A DNA stretch of 39,622 bases. It comes from Bacteroidaceae bacterium. Lineage in GTDB: Bacteria; Bacteroidota; Bacteroidia; Bacteroidales; Bacteroidaceae. The DNA lies in contig JAKSLO010000011.1 of assembly GCA_024401185.1 (NCBI GenBank), positions 1 to 39,622 of the forward strand. Direction: 5' to 3'. Of the stretch, positions 26,294 to 35,800 are shown piece by piece. Under the pieces are notes generated by a model. It had not been told where the DNA came from. It did not search any database and worked only from the letters and a program-made list of their open reading frames with translations. Made by a program: the position numbers and the translations under genes. Numbering within the stretch: position 1 is the first letter of the stretch; every line of letters begins with the position of its first letter.

Positions 26294-26352
26294 TGACCCA
26301 CCCCTTTCCTTGCTGTTACACAAGGAAATTTTTTTATGGGGCGTATGGGTCA
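26294..26352 (-). promoter_or_regulatory. Structured leader just upstream of the sulfotransferase start
   Basis: Nested inverted repeats: TGACCCA (26294-26300) with TGGGTCA (26346-26352), CCCC with GGGG inside, and TTTCCTTG (26305-26312) with CAAGGAAA (26321-26328) around an 8-base loop. On the minus strand the structure ends 7 bases before the ATG at 26286, so it could control translation. Confidence 0.5.
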
Positions 26353-26508
26353 TAAAAACTTTTGTTGGTTGATAATTCCTTTATGTCTTTCTTCCTTGAT
26401 GACTTTTATCTATTTTCTTTCAACTTTATAATTTTTTGTATTATGTGTCAGTTGTTTATGATAAATTTCAAAACATAGTCAACGTAAGAAGAATCAATAA
26501 TTTCTTGT

Positions 26509-27942
26509 TTATTTTACCACTACGATTTCCAATCCTTGGCGAGCCAGATCCTTTACCACCTTTTCAACCGCTTCATAGTGCTCTGCTGAAATGCCAAGCT
26601 TTGTGAGGTCAACTGTAGGAAGCTGTATCTGGTTGATGTCGTTCTCCTCAAGGGGTTGAACAATCATACCCACAGCCGAGGTGTTGTTGGTGATGGGGTC
26701 GATTAGAATGAAGGCACCTGTTGCCTTGTTGTCCTTGTACGCATCAAAGAAGAGCGTCTTGGCTGTGGTAATCTGTACTCGTCCGATTTCGTTGAGTTTG
26801 AAGGTGTCGGTTTCGCTTTTTTCAAGCGTGTTCACATCCACCTTGTAGTCAATCTTGTCGAGTGTGGCACGAGTAGTATTGGTATTGTGCTTCAGGAAGA
26901 ACTGCTTGTTTCTGTCAAGGGGTTCCTCGTCCATCCATACCAGCATGGTCTCAAAGTGGCGTCCCACATTGGGCACGTTGTCAGGACGTACAATCATCTC
27001 ACCACGACTGATGTCAATCTCATCTTCGAGTGTGATGGTCACACACTGGGGACAGAATGCCTCTTCCAGCTCGCCCTCATAGGTTACGATGCTCTTCACA
27101 TGGCTCTTCTTCATCGAAGGGAGTGCCACAATTTCATCACCCTTGCGGATTACTCCGCTGGCAATCTTACCGCAGAAACCACGGAAGTCAAGGTTGGGAC
27201 GCAGTACATACTGTACGGGGAAACGGAAATCCGCCATGTTGCGGTCACGATGAATGGGCACATTCTCCAGGAAGTCAAGTAAGGCAGGACCCTCATACCA
27301 GGGTGTGCGACTGCTCTTCTCCACCACGTTGTCACCATCACGGGCACTCAAGGGGAAACATGTTACATCCTCCACGCCCAGTTTATGTGCCAATTCCAGA
27401 TATTCCTGGGTAATCTTGTCGTATGTTTCCTTGTCGAAGTCGATAAGGTCCATCTTGTTTACAGCCAACACGATGTGCTTAATACCCAGCAACGACACCA
27501 GGAAGGTGTGACGACGGGTTTGGGTAATCACACCTGTACGGCAATCCACCAGGATGATGGCAAGATTGGCTGTAGAGCCACCGGTAATCATATTGCGAGT
27601 GTATTGCTCGTGTCCCGGAGTATCTGCAATAATGAATTTACGAGCATTGGTAGAGAAGTATCTGTAAGCCACGTCGATGGTAATACCCTCTTCACGTTCT
27701 GCCTTCAATCCATCCAAAAGCAAGGCGTAGTCAATCTCACCTGCTCCGGCATTACCCACACGCTTGGAATCCTTCTCCAGCGCGCTCAACTGGTCTTCGT
27801 ATAGTTTTTTACTGTCAAACAGCAGTCGTCCAATCAAGGTTGACTTACCATCATCCACGCTACCAGCTGTAAGCAAGCGAAGCAAATCCTTTTTTTCATC
27901 GGCATCCAGAAATGCCTTGATATCTATATTCTGTTCAGACAT
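26509..27942 (-). CDS. cysN: Sulfate adenylyltransferase subunit 1 (CysN GTPase)
   Basis: The GTPase subunit of ATP sulfurylase couples GTP hydrolysis to formation of APS from ATP and sulfate. The protein has 477 residues, an EF-Tu-like GTPase with P-loop GSVDDGKST (27-35), the [13 protein letters not shown]3 motif and NKMD G4 motif, then two beta-barrel domains. There is no fused APS kinase, unlike the CysNC/NodQ form; the kinase is separate at 29016-29615. It lies downstream of cysD with a 158-base repeat-bearing gap between. Together with CysD it makes the first step of the PAPS route. Confidence 0.95.
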   Translation of the reverse strand: MSEQNIDIKAFLDADEKKDLLRLLTAGSVDDGKSTLIGRLLFDSKKLYEDQLSALEKDSKRVGNAGAGEIDYALLLDGLKAEREEGITIDVAYRYFSTNARKFIIADTPGHEQYTRNMITGGSTANLAIILVDCRTGVITQTRRHTFLVSLLGIKHIVLAVNKMDLIDFDKETYDKITQEYLELAHKLGVEDVTCFPLSARDGDNVVEKSSRTPWYEGPALLDFLENVPIHRDRNMADFRFPVQYVLRPNLDFRGFCGKIASGVIRKGDEIVALPSMKKSHVKSIVTYEGELEEAFCPQCVTITLEDEIDISRGEMIVRPDNVPNVGRHFETMLVWMDEEPLDRNKQFFLKHNTNTTRATLDKIDYKVDVNTLEKSETDTFKLNEIGRVQITTAKTLFFDAYKDNKATGAFILIDPITNNTSAVGMIVQPLEENDINQIQLPTVDLTKLGISAEHYEAVEKVVKDLARQGLEIVVVK

Positions 27943-27959
27943 ATTGAATCAACTTTTAA

Positions 27960-28100
27960 AATTCACAATTCATAATTCACATCGTAAAACCTTCACAATT
28001 CACAACTGACTTCGTAGAACCTAATTAGTTTGCGAGATGCCTTGTTGTTCTTTATTGTCATATTAATTATTGTGAATTATGCATTGTGCATTGTGAATTA
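27960..28100. repeat. Inverted AATTCACAAT-repeat inserted between cysD and cysN
   Basis: The left arm at 27960-27981 and the right arm at 28071-28099 are inverted copies that differ by a 7-base unit and one mismatch, about 88 bases apart. The right arm word also parallels 11477-11500. The repeat fills the gap inside what is otherwise a tightly packed operon. Confidence 0.6.
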
Positions 28101-29006
28101 TCAAAAATATCCCTCCCTCTTTTTCTGCTCCATACTGGCTTCCTGGTCGAAGTCGATGACGCGAGTGGTGCGTTCGCTCTTGGTGGTAGTCATCATCTCC
28201 TCCACGATTTCCTCGATGGTGGTGGCGTTCGACTCTACGGCACCTGTCAGAGGCCAGCAGCCAAGGGTACGGAAGCGTACCATTCTGTTCTGTATCTTGG
28301 GTACAAGTTCCTTGGGAAGTCGTTCATCGTCGGCCATGATGAGGTTGCCGTCAATCTCTACGCAAGGGCGCTCCTTGGCATAGTAGAGAGGTACGATGGG
28401 AATGTTTTCCAAACGGATGTACTGCCAGATGTCAAGTTCTGTCCAGTTGCTCAGAGGGAAGACACGGATGGACTCACCCTTGTGCACACGGCTGTTGTAG
28501 ATATCCCACAACTCAGGACGCTGGTTCTTGGGATCCCATTGCTGGAACTGGTCGCGGAAACTGAAGATGCGTTCCTTGGCTCGGCTCTTCTCCTCGTCAC
28601 GGCGAGCACCGCCGAAGGCTGCATCAAACTTATACTTGTTCAAGGCATCCAACAAAGCCTTGGTCTTCATGAGGTCAGTATGCACCTTGCTGCCATGGGT
28701 AAAAGGACCTACCCCAGCCTTGAATGCCTCCTCGTTGCTCTCCACAATGAGGTTCCATCCAAATTTCTTGGCATAGCTGTCGCGAAATTCTATCATCTCC
28801 TTGAATTTCCAACGAGAGTCGATGTGCATCAGGGGAAAGGGCACTTTGCCAGGGGCAAATGCCTTTTCTGCCAGGCGAACCATCACACTACTGTCCTTGC
28901 CTATACTATAAAGCATTACAGGGTTCTCAAACTCAGCAGCCACCTCACGAATGATGTGAATACTCTCTGCCTCGAGTTCCTGCAAATGTGAAAGATTGTA
29001 TTCCAT
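28101..29006 (-). CDS. cysD: Sulfate adenylyltransferase subunit 2 (CysD)
   Basis: The catalytic subunit of ATP sulfurylase, forming APS from ATP and sulfate with CysN. The protein has 301 residues of the PP-loop/PAPS-reductase-like fold: the PP-loop region is [20 protein letters not shown], with [40 protein letters not shown] and [12 protein letters not shown] all as in CysD. Length is standard. It begins 9 bases after cysC and is followed by cysN after the repeat-bearing gap. The 301-residue open frame on the opposite strand is a shadow. Confidence 0.96.
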   Translation of the reverse strand: MEYNLSHLQELEAESIHIIREVAAEFENPVMLYSIGKDSSVMVRLAEKAFAPGKVPFPLMHIDSRWKFKEMIEFRDSYAKKFGWNLIVESNEEAFKAGVGPFTHGSKVHTDLMKTKALLDALNKYKFDAAFGGARRDEEKSRAKERIFSFRDQFQQWDPKNQRPELWDIYNSRVHKGESIRVFPLSNWTELDIWQYIRLENIPIVPLYYAKERPCVEIDGNLIMADDERLPKELVPKIQNRMVRFRTLGCWPLTGAVESNATTIEEIVEEMMTTTKSERTTRVIDFDQEASMEQKKREGYF

Positions 29007-29015
29007 ATATTTATT

Positions 29016-29615
29016 TTATAATGTATTTACTGAACTGATCATTTCCAACACCTTCATCGTGCTTTCTTCCAGCGAAAGCTTACTGGTGTCTATGCTTAGA
29101 GTGGGATTTTTGGGTTCTTCAAAAGGTGCGCTGATGCCTGTGAAGTTCTTTACCTCACCTTTTCTTGCACGGGCATACAAGCCTTTCACATCCCTGCGCT
29201 CACATTCTTCAATAGGCGTACTTACATACACCTCCTTGAAATCTTGTTCACCCACAATCTGACGAGCCATCTCGCGAATGTCTTCGGTAGGACTCACAAA
29301 GCATGCCAGGGTTACTATGCCTGTCTGTACAAACAACTTACCCACCTCGGCGATACGTCGGATGTTTTCCATTCTATCCTCTTGCGAGAATCCCAGGTTG
29401 TTGTTGATTCCCGAACGTATGTTGTCGCCATCCAGTATGCGACAAAGTATGCCCCTCTTGTGCAGCTCTCGCTCAACAGACATGGCTACTGTGCTCTTGC
29501 CGCTTCCGCTCAAGCCTGTAAACCAAACCATCATGCCACGCTGGTTGAGCAGCTGCTCCTTGTCTTCGCGTGACATCATTTGGTCGTATATGGGGTAGAT
29601 GTTGTTGTCTGACAT
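29016..29615 (-). CDS. cysC: APS kinase (CysC)
   Basis: It phosphorylates APS at the 3' position to give PAPS, the sulfonate donor. The protein has 199 residues. Walker A is GLSGSGKST (34-42), followed by LDGDNIRSGINNNLGFSQED, which binds APS, and FVSPTEDIREMARQIV. DVKGLYARARKGEVKNFTGI near the end is the lid segment. It is a stand-alone kinase rather than fused to CysN. It lies 16 bases after the transporter stop and 9 bases before cysD, so all three are one transcription unit. Confidence 0.95.
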   Translation of the reverse strand: MSDNNIYPIYDQMMSREDKEQLLNQRGMMVWFTGLSGSGKSTVAMSVERELHKRGILCRILDGDNIRSGINNNLGFSQEDRMENIRRIAEVGKLFVQTGIVTLACFVSPTEDIREMARQIVGEQDFKEVYVSTPIEECERRDVKGLYARARKGEVKNFTGISAPFEEPKNPTLSIDTSKLSLEESTMKVLEMISSVNTL

Positions 29616-29631
29616 GTTATTCTATTTAGCA

Positions 29632-31185
29632 TTAAAACTCCCAGATTTCGGGTATTACGAACACACTTATCAAGAATACTATGAGATTCAGGGGTATGCC
29701 CACCTTCACATAGTCCTTGAACTTATATCCTCCTATGCCTTGCACCAGAAGGTTCGTCTGGTAACCAATAGGGGTACTGAATGCTGCGCTTGCAGCCATA
29801 CAGATGCAGATGAAGAATGGCATGGGGTCGCATCCCATTTTCTCGGCTACCGACAAAGCCAGAGGGAAAGACAAAGCCGCTGCGGCATTGTTCGTAATCA
29901 GTTCCGTGAAAAGGTTTGTGATAATGAATAGTATTGCCATCATGGCATATACTCCACCTTCGGTATGTCCAATCGAGTCAGCAGCGTCAATGATGAATCC
30001 TGCTATGTAGTCGGCAAAACCAGAGTTTTGCATACCCTTGCTGATGGCAAAGGCACAGGCAATGGTGACAAGCACGTCCCATGACATGTATTTGCTGTAC
30101 TTGCGGGCATTGAACATGCCTGTCCAAGCCATGATGACGGTTGTGACGCACACAAAGAAGAACATGTCAAACTTGAAGTTGGGCACCAACTCTTTCATGA
30201 AAGGCAGCTCACCAATGGTGGCACCAATAATCATGAATGCCATGAGAATAAAGGCAAACCATTTCTTTTTCCCACCAAGCATCTGATTGTCCGTATCATA
30301 GCTGGCAATGAGGAAAGCCTTTGATTCACCATACGACTGAACGAACTTGTTGTCCGTCTCAAGCAGCAAGGTGTCATGGTTCTGCAAGGGTATGTTCATC
30401 CAGTCACCAGTCAGCAGTTCTCCGTTTCTGCGGATGGAGAGCACGTTAGCCCCATAGTGTCGGAAAAAGTCAAACTCGCGGATACTGCATCCTAAGCCAG
30501 GAAAACGGCTACGAATCACCACTTCCACCGTTGTCAAATCCTTTCTGGTATCCATTTCCACATCGCCTTCGCGCTTGTCGGGAAGCAGGTAATGGCTGTA
30601 GAAAATAAGGTACAGAAGACCCACGATGCAAATAAAGATACCCACCTTGCCTAATTCAAACATCGACATTCCCTCATGTCCTGCATCCTGAATCATACCA
30701 TCCACTACCAGATTGGTACTGGTACCTATCAAGGTACAAATACCTCCAAGAATGGTAGCATAACTTAGTGGTATCAAGAACTTTGTAGGGGGAAGTTTCA
30801 TCTTGCGCGCCCAGTTTTTGATCATGGGGGCAAAAATAACTACAACGGGCGTGTTGTTTAGAAATGCGGAAACAAACGAGACCATAGGCAAAAAGCGTGC
30901 ATTGGCCTTAGTTACCGTTGTCTGTTTGTGAGGCAGCATCGAGAAGATGATACGTTCCAGAATACCGCTACGACGTACACCCTCGCTAACCAGAAACAAT
31001 AGTGCCACGGTAATCATTCCCTTGTTGGAGAATCCTTCCAGACAATCCTTTGGGGTAAGAATACCGGCACAAAGCATTAATACAACACAGGTAAAGAGGA
31101 TAAGTCCTGGTTTCAACTTATCCGTCATCAATGCCCATATCATCAATATGAGGCATAACGATACGTATATTATACTAAAACTCAT
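29632..31185 (-). CDS. SLC13/DASS-type anion transporter with RCK_C domain (probable sulfate permease)
   Basis: The protein has 517 residues with about 10-12 hydrophobic segments in the divalent anion symporter (CitMHS/Na_sulph_symp) layout. A soluble RCK_C (TrkA-C) domain interrupts it at about 210-285 (STRKDLTTVEVVIRSRFPGL region, then NIPLQNHDTLLLETDN). The C-terminal half has FITNLFTELITNNAAAALSF and CMAASAAFSTPIGYQTN, which resemble the SNT substrate motifs of SLC13 proteins. Its place directly upstream of cysC, cysD and cysN argues for sulfate import. It is the first gene of this unit and follows carAB by 104 bases. Confidence 0.85.
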   Translation of the reverse strand: MSFSIIYVSLCLILMIWALMTDKLKPGLILFTCVVLMLCAGILTPKDCLEGFSNKGMITVALLFLVSEGVRRSGILERIIFSMLPHKQTTVTKANARFLPMVSFVSAFLNNTPVVVIFAPMIKNWARKMKLPPTKFLIPLSYATILGGICTLIGTSTNLVVDGMIQDAGHEGMSMFELGKVGIFICIVGLLYLIFYSHYLLPDKREGDVEMDTRKDLTTVEVVIRSRFPGLGCSIREFDFFRHYGANVLSIRRNGELLTGDWMNIPLQNHDTLLLETDNKFVQSYGESKAFLIASYDTDNQMLGGKKKWFAFILMAFMIIGATIGELPFMKELVPNFKFDMFFFVCVTTVIMAWTGMFNARKYSKYMSWDVLVTIACAFAISKGMQNSGFADYIAGFIIDAADSIGHTEGGVYAMMAILFIITNLFTELITNNAAAALSFPLALSVAEKMGCDPMPFFICICMAASAAFSTPIGYQTNLLVQGIGGYKFKDYVKVGIPLNLIVFLISVFVIPEIWEF

Positions 31186-31205
31186 TGTTTCTTGTTTGTA
31201 GTTTA

Positions 31206-31278
31206 TTTGGGAAGTTATCCCTGTCGTTTGGGAAGTTATGGGAAGTTAGCTTCGCGGATTAACTTCCACAAAGCTAAC
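31206..31278. repeat. GGAAGTTA repeats with alternative hairpins
   Basis: GGGAAGTTA occurs three times (from 31209, 31230 and 31240). The third copy can pair as GGAAGTTA/TAACTTCC (31241-31248 with 31260-31267) or as GTTAGCTT/AAGCTAAC (31245-31252 with 31271-31278), but not both. It lies between carAB and the transporter on the minus strand, so it could end the first transcript or gate the second. Confidence 0.5.
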
Positions 31279-31289
31279 TCACCAAAAAT

Positions 31290-34200
31290 TTACTTATACT
31301 CTTCCCAACTGTTGATGACCAGATCATCGAGACTTACGGTAGTAAATGCTCGGATGAATGCAGCCGCCAGACGTGAGTTGGTAATAAGAGGCACATTCAA
31401 ATCGACAGCAGCACGGCGAATCTTGTAGCCATTGGTCAACTCACCAACGGTAAGGTCCTTGGGAATGTTGACAACCATGTCAATCTTATGCTCGTGCAAC
31501 AAGTCAAGTGCCTGTGGCTGTCTCTCAGGTTCGCTGGGCCAGTAAACCAACGTGTTGGGAATACCATTGTCGTTGAGGAACTTGCTCGTTCCACCTGTAG
31601 CATACAACTCATAGCCGTTGTCTATCAGTCGCTTGGCAGCATCGAGCATGGCAACCTTTTCCTTGGCAGTACCCGTACTCAGCAGTACACTCTTCTCGGG
31701 TATTCTGTGACCCACGCTCAGCATAGCCTTCAGCAAGGCGCAGTTCACGTCGTTGCCCAGACAGCCTACCTCACCGGTAGAACTCATATCCACACCCAAT
31801 ACAGGGTCAGCCTTCTGCAGACGGTTGAATGAGAACTGGCTTGCCTTGATGCCCACATAATCAAAGTCGAAGAACGACTTGTTGGGTTTCTCCACGGGCA
31901 ATCCCATCATGACACGGGTAGCTAGTTCGATAAGGTTGATCTTCAGTACCTTGCTTACGAATGGGAACGAACGGCTGGCGCGAAGATTACACTCAATCAC
32001 CTTGATCTCATTGTCACGAGCCAGATACTGAATGTTGAAGGGACCGCTGATGTTCAGCTCCTTGGCAATCTGCGTAGAGATCTTCTTGATACGGCGAACC
32101 GTTTCCACATAGAGCTTCTGTGCAGGGAACTGTATGGTAGCATCACCTGAGTGTACACCCGCATATTCGATATGCTCTGATATGGCGTAGGCTATGATCT
32201 CGCCATTGCGAGCCACGGCATCCATCTCCACCTCCTTGGTATTCTGCATGAATTTCGAAATCACCACAGGATGTTTCTTCGATACGTTCGCAGCCAGTTT
32301 CAAGAAGCGTTCCAACTCATCCTGATTAGAGCATACGTTCATGGCAGCACCCGAAAGTACGTATGAGGGACGAACCAGTACAGGGAAGCCCACTCTATCT
32401 ACGAATTCGTTGACATCCTCCATTGAGGTCAATGCACTCCATTCGGGCTGATCCACGCCGATGCGGTCGAGCATGGCCGAGAACTTGTCGCGGTCCTCTG
32501 CATTGTCGATGTATTTTGCCTGTGTTCCCAGGATGGGTACACGTTGCTCGTCAAGCTTCACGGCAAGGTTGTTTGGAATCTGACCACCGGTGCTTACGAT
32601 GACACCCTGAGGATTTTCCAGGTCGATGATGTCCATAACGCGCTCGAAGGTCAACTCGTCGAAGTAGAGACGATCGCACATGTCATAGTCGGTCGAAACC
32701 GTCTCGGGGTTGTAGTTGATCATCACGCTGCGGAAGCCCTCCTTGCGGATGGTGTTCAATGCCTGCACGCCACACCAGTCGAACTCTACTGATGAACCGA
32801 TGCGATAGGCACCACTACCCAATACCACTACGCTGCGACGGTCGTTCTCGAATATGATGTCGTGATCCACGGCGCTGTAGGTAAGGTATAGGTAGTTTGT
32901 CTGTGCAGGATACTCAGCAGCGAGGGTGTCAATCTGCTTGACGTAGGGAATGATGCCAGCCTGACGACGATGACGACGTACTATCAGCATAGCATCCTCG
33001 ATGTCGATTTCCTTCTCCATACCCAGGGCACGGGCAATCTGGAAATCTGTGAAGCCATACACCTTTGCCTTACGTAGCAATTCCTTGTCGAGGGTATTGA
33101 TATGGCTGCTTCGCAACTCCTTATTTATATTATATATGTTCTGCAGCTTCTGAAGGAACCACTTGTCGATCTTGGTCAAGGCATGAATCTGGTCCACGGT
33201 ATAGTCGGCAAAGAATGCCTTTTCGATGACGAAGATACGCTTGTCGGTGGGAGCCTTCAATGAAGCGTCAAGGTCTTCAATCTTCAGTTCCTTGTTGCCT
33301 ACAAATCCGTGCATGCCCTGTCCGATCATGCGAAGTCCCTTCTGGATTGACTCCTCGAAGGTACGGCCAATGGCCATCACCTCGCCTACCGACTTCATGC
33401 TACTACCCAACTCGCGATCTACGCCACGGAACTTGCCGAGGTCCCAACGTGGAATCTTACAAACCACATAGTCGAGTGCAGGCTCAAAGAAGGCTGATGT
33501 AGTCTTGGTTACCGAGTTCTTCAGGTCAAACAATCCGTAGCCCAAGCCCAGTTTGGCAGCCACGAATGCCAGGGGATAGCCAGTTGCCTTGGATGCCAAA
33601 GCAGAACTACGCGAAAGACGTGCATTCACCTCAATCACGCGGTAGTCCTCACTCTCGGGGTCGAAGGCATACTGTACGTTGCACTCACCCACTATGCCGA
33701 TGTGGCGGATAATCTTGATGGCAAGTGCACGCAGCTTGTGATATTCTGCGTTGGTAAGTGTCTGCGAAGGAGCGATGACGATACTCTCACCGGTATGGAT
33801 GCCCAGAGGGTCGAAGTTCTCCATGTTGCAGACGGTAATACAGTTGTCAAAGCGGTCGCGAACCACCTCATACTCTATCTCCTTCCATCCCTTCAGACTC
33901 TTCTCCACCAATACCTGGGGTGAGAAGCTGAATGCCTTTTCGGCAATCTTGTTCAGTTCTTCCTCGTTGTCGCAGAAACCGCTGCCAAGACCACCCAATG
34001 CATAGGCAGCACGTATGATGACGGGATAGCCCAGTTCCTTGGCAGCTGTACGGGCAGCCTCGATATCCTCACATGCCTGACTCTTAATGGTCTTTACACC
34101 GATCTCGTCAAGTTTCTCCACAAACAGTTCGCGGTCTTCTGTGTCGATGATGGCCTGTACGGGCGTGCCCAATACCTTTACGCCATATTTCTCCAGAATG

Positions 34201-35753
34201 CCATTCTTGTAGAGTTCCACACCACAGTTCAATGCGGTCTGTCCACCAAAGGCAAGCAAAATGCCTTGAGGACGCTCCTTCTGGATGACGCGCTCTACAA
34301 AATAAGGTGTGACGGGCAGATAGAAGATCTTGTCGGCAACACCCTCGCTGGTCTGCACGGTGGCGATATTGGGATTGATCAATACGGTTTCAATACCCTC
34401 CTCGCGCATAGCCTTCAGAGCCTGCGAACCTGAGTAGTCAAACTCACCAGCCTCACCAATCTTCAAGGCACCCGAACCTAACAGAAGCACCTTCTTGATC
34501 TGTGCTCTCTCGGTCGAGATGGATGCAGGAGCCTTCAGTACCTCTTCACCATTCAGGGCGTTGACAAACTCGTCGAAGAGGAACTCTGTATCGATTGGAC
34601 CCGCACATGCTTCGGGGTGGAACTGTGCCGAGAACCAGGGGTAGTTCTTATGGCGTACACCCTCGTTAGAGCCATCGTTCATATTGACGAAGAGAGGTTC
34701 CCAGTCAGCCGAAAGTGTCTTGCTATCCACAGCATAGCCATGGTTCTGTGTGGTGATGAAACACTTCTCCGTACCTACCAGTCGTACGGGCTGGTTGTGC
34801 GAACGGTGTCCGTACTTCAATTTATATATGGTAGCACCGGCAGCCTTTGACAGCAACTGGTTACCCATACAGATACCCATGATGGGGCGCACCTGTGCCT
34901 TCTTCTGCTCGTTCTCCATGAACTTGCGAATGTTGTTGACCGCAGCCACACAGGTATCGGGGTCACCAGGACCATTGGCAAGGAAGAGGCCGTCAAAGCC
35001 CTGTGCGTTGTCCTTGTCAAGCTGGTTGAAGTCGTAGTCCCAGGGCACGCGTATCACCTCTACGCCACGCTTCAGAAGGCAACGTATGATGTTTTGCTTC
35101 ACACCACAATCCACCAACACCACCTTTTTGCCTTTGGCAGTCTTAATGGCAGGCTGATCCTCGCTCAGCCGGTTGCTGGGCTCGGTATAGTCTTCAGGTT
35201 TATAGGTAATTACCTCCTTGCAGCTTACCTCAGCCACGAAGTTAACACCCTCGTATTCTGCTTCGGGTATGTTGTCGGGCTGGTCATCAAACAAAATTTT
35301 ACCCATCATCACACCATGCTCTCTGAGCACCTTTGTGAGTTGACGGGTATCAATGCCGGTAATGCCAGGCACTTGTTCGCGCTTGAGCCACTCGCCCAGC
35401 GTTTCCTTACCATTCCAATGGCTGAACTCCTCGCTGTAGTCGCTTACGATAATAGCCTTGGCATATATCTTGTCGCTCTCCATAAAAGTAGAGAGACCGT
35501 TCTTTTCTATACTGAATTCGGGAACACCATAATTTCCTACCAGAGGAAATGTAAGAGCCATCAACTGTCCTGCGTACGATGGGTCTGTCAAACTCTCGGG
35601 ATAACCCATCATGGCAGTATTGAAAACCACCTCGCCGGCCACGGGTTTGTCGTAGCCAAAAGAATTACCTACAAAAACGCTACCGTCGTCTAAAACCAGA
35701 CGGACACGCTTACTCGTCTTCGTTCTTTTCTCGTTTTCCATAATTGGATGCAC
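31290..35753 (-). CDS. carAB: Single-chain glutamine-dependent carbamoyl-phosphate synthase (CarA-CarB fusion, CAD-like)
   Basis: It makes carbamoyl phosphate for pyrimidines and arginine. The protein has 1487 residues. Residues 1-400 are the small subunit with its glutaminase triad Cys295 (MGICMGNQL), His379 and Glu381 (QFHPEA). Residues 400-420 are a linker. Residues 420-1345 are two ATP-grasp synthase halves, and about 1345-1470 the MGS-like allosteric domain (LYATGGTSKFL). Motifs such as NPNIATVQTS, LSRSSALASKATGYPL, KIPRWDLGKF, ECNLRASRSFPFVSK and AGVHSGDAT are those of eukaryotic CAD/CPS1 as I remember them, whereas E. coli CarB reads differently. The promoter is at 35801-35831. An ATG at 35741 is an alternative start. 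Confidence 0.93.
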   Translation of the reverse strand: MHPIMENEKRTKTSKRVRLVLDDGSVFVGNSFGYDKPVAGEVVFNTAMMGYPESLTDPSYAGQLMALTFPLVGNYGVPEFSIEKNGLSTFMESDKIYAKAIIVSDYSEEFSHWNGKETLGEWLKREQVPGITGIDTRQLTKVLREHGVMMGKILFDDQPDNIPEAEYEGVNFVAEVSCKEVITYKPEDYTEPSNRLSEDQPAIKTAKGKKVVLVDCGVKQNIIRCLLKRGVEVIRVPWDYDFNQLDKDNAQGFDGLFLANGPGDPDTCVAAVNNIRKFMENEQKKAQVRPIMGICMGNQLLSKAAGATIYKLKYGHRSHNQPVRLVGTEKCFITTQNHGYAVDSKTLSADWEPLFVNMNDGSNEGVRHKNYPWFSAQFHPEACAGPIDTEFLFDEFVNALNGEEVLKAPASISTERAQIKKVLLLGSGALKIGEAGEFDYSGSQALKAMREEGIETVLINPNIATVQTSEGVADKIFYLPVTPYFVERVIQKERPQGILLAFGGQTALNCGVELYKNGILEKYGVKVLGTPVQAIIDTEDRELFVEKLDEIGVKTIKSQACEDIEAARTAAKELGYPVIIRAAYALGGLGSGFCDNEEELNKIAEKAFSFSPQVLVEKSLKGWKEIEYEVVRDRFDNCITVCNMENFDPLGIHTGESIVIAPSQTLTNAEYHKLRALAIKIIRHIGIVGECNVQYAFDPESEDYRVIEVNARLSRSSALASKATGYPLAFVAAKLGLGYGLFDLKNSVTKTTSAFFEPALDYVVCKIPRWDLGKFRGVDRELGSSMKSVGEVMAIGRTFEESIQKGLRMIGQGMHGFVGNKELKIEDLDASLKAPTDKRIFVIEKAFFADYTVDQIHALTKIDKWFLQKLQNIYNINKELRSSHINTLDKELLRKAKVYGFTDFQIARALGMEKEIDIEDAMLIVRRHRRQAGIIPYVKQIDTLAAEYPAQTNYLYLTYSAVDHDIIFENDRRSVVVLGSGAYRIGSSVEFDWCGVQALNTIRKEGFRSVMINYNPETVSTDYDMCDRLYFDELTFERVMDIIDLENPQGVIVSTGGQIPNNLAVKLDEQRVPILGTQAKYIDNAEDRDKFSAMLDRIGVDQPEWSALTSMEDVNEFVDRVGFPVLVRPSYVLSGAAMNVCSNQDELERFLKLAANVSKKHPVVISKFMQNTKEVEMDAVARNGEIIAYAISEHIEYAGVHSGDATIQFPAQKLYVETVRRIKKISTQIAKELNISGPFNIQYLARDNEIKVIECNLRASRSFPFVSKVLKINLIELATRVMMGLPVEKPNKSFFDFDYVGIKASQFSFNRLQKADPVLGVDMSSTGEVGCLGNDVNCALLKAMLSVGHRIPEKSVLLSTGTAKEKVAMLDAAKRLIDNGYELYATGGTSKFLNDNGIPNTLVYWPSEPERQPQALDLLHEHKIDMVVNIPKDLTVGELTNGYKIRRAAVDLNVPLITNSRLAAAFIRAFTTVSLDDLVINSWEEYK

Positions 35754-35800
35754 TTTTTACTTTGTAAAATTACCTGAAAGACTTTTTCTAATACCGCATG

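Noticed and set aside
26299-26301. GTG as the sulfotransferase start
   Set aside because: It lies inside the strong hairpin, and the ATG at 26286 gives a normal N-terminus.
26305-26335. Plus-strand rho-independent terminator
   Set aside because: The stem and T-run look right, but no plus-strand gene ends nearby (nth stops over 1.2 kb earlier); a leader structure on the minus strand fits better.
28086-28991. 301-residue open frame opposite cysD
   Set aside because: It is the exact antisense of a gene with full CysD motifs, and its own translation shows no family features.
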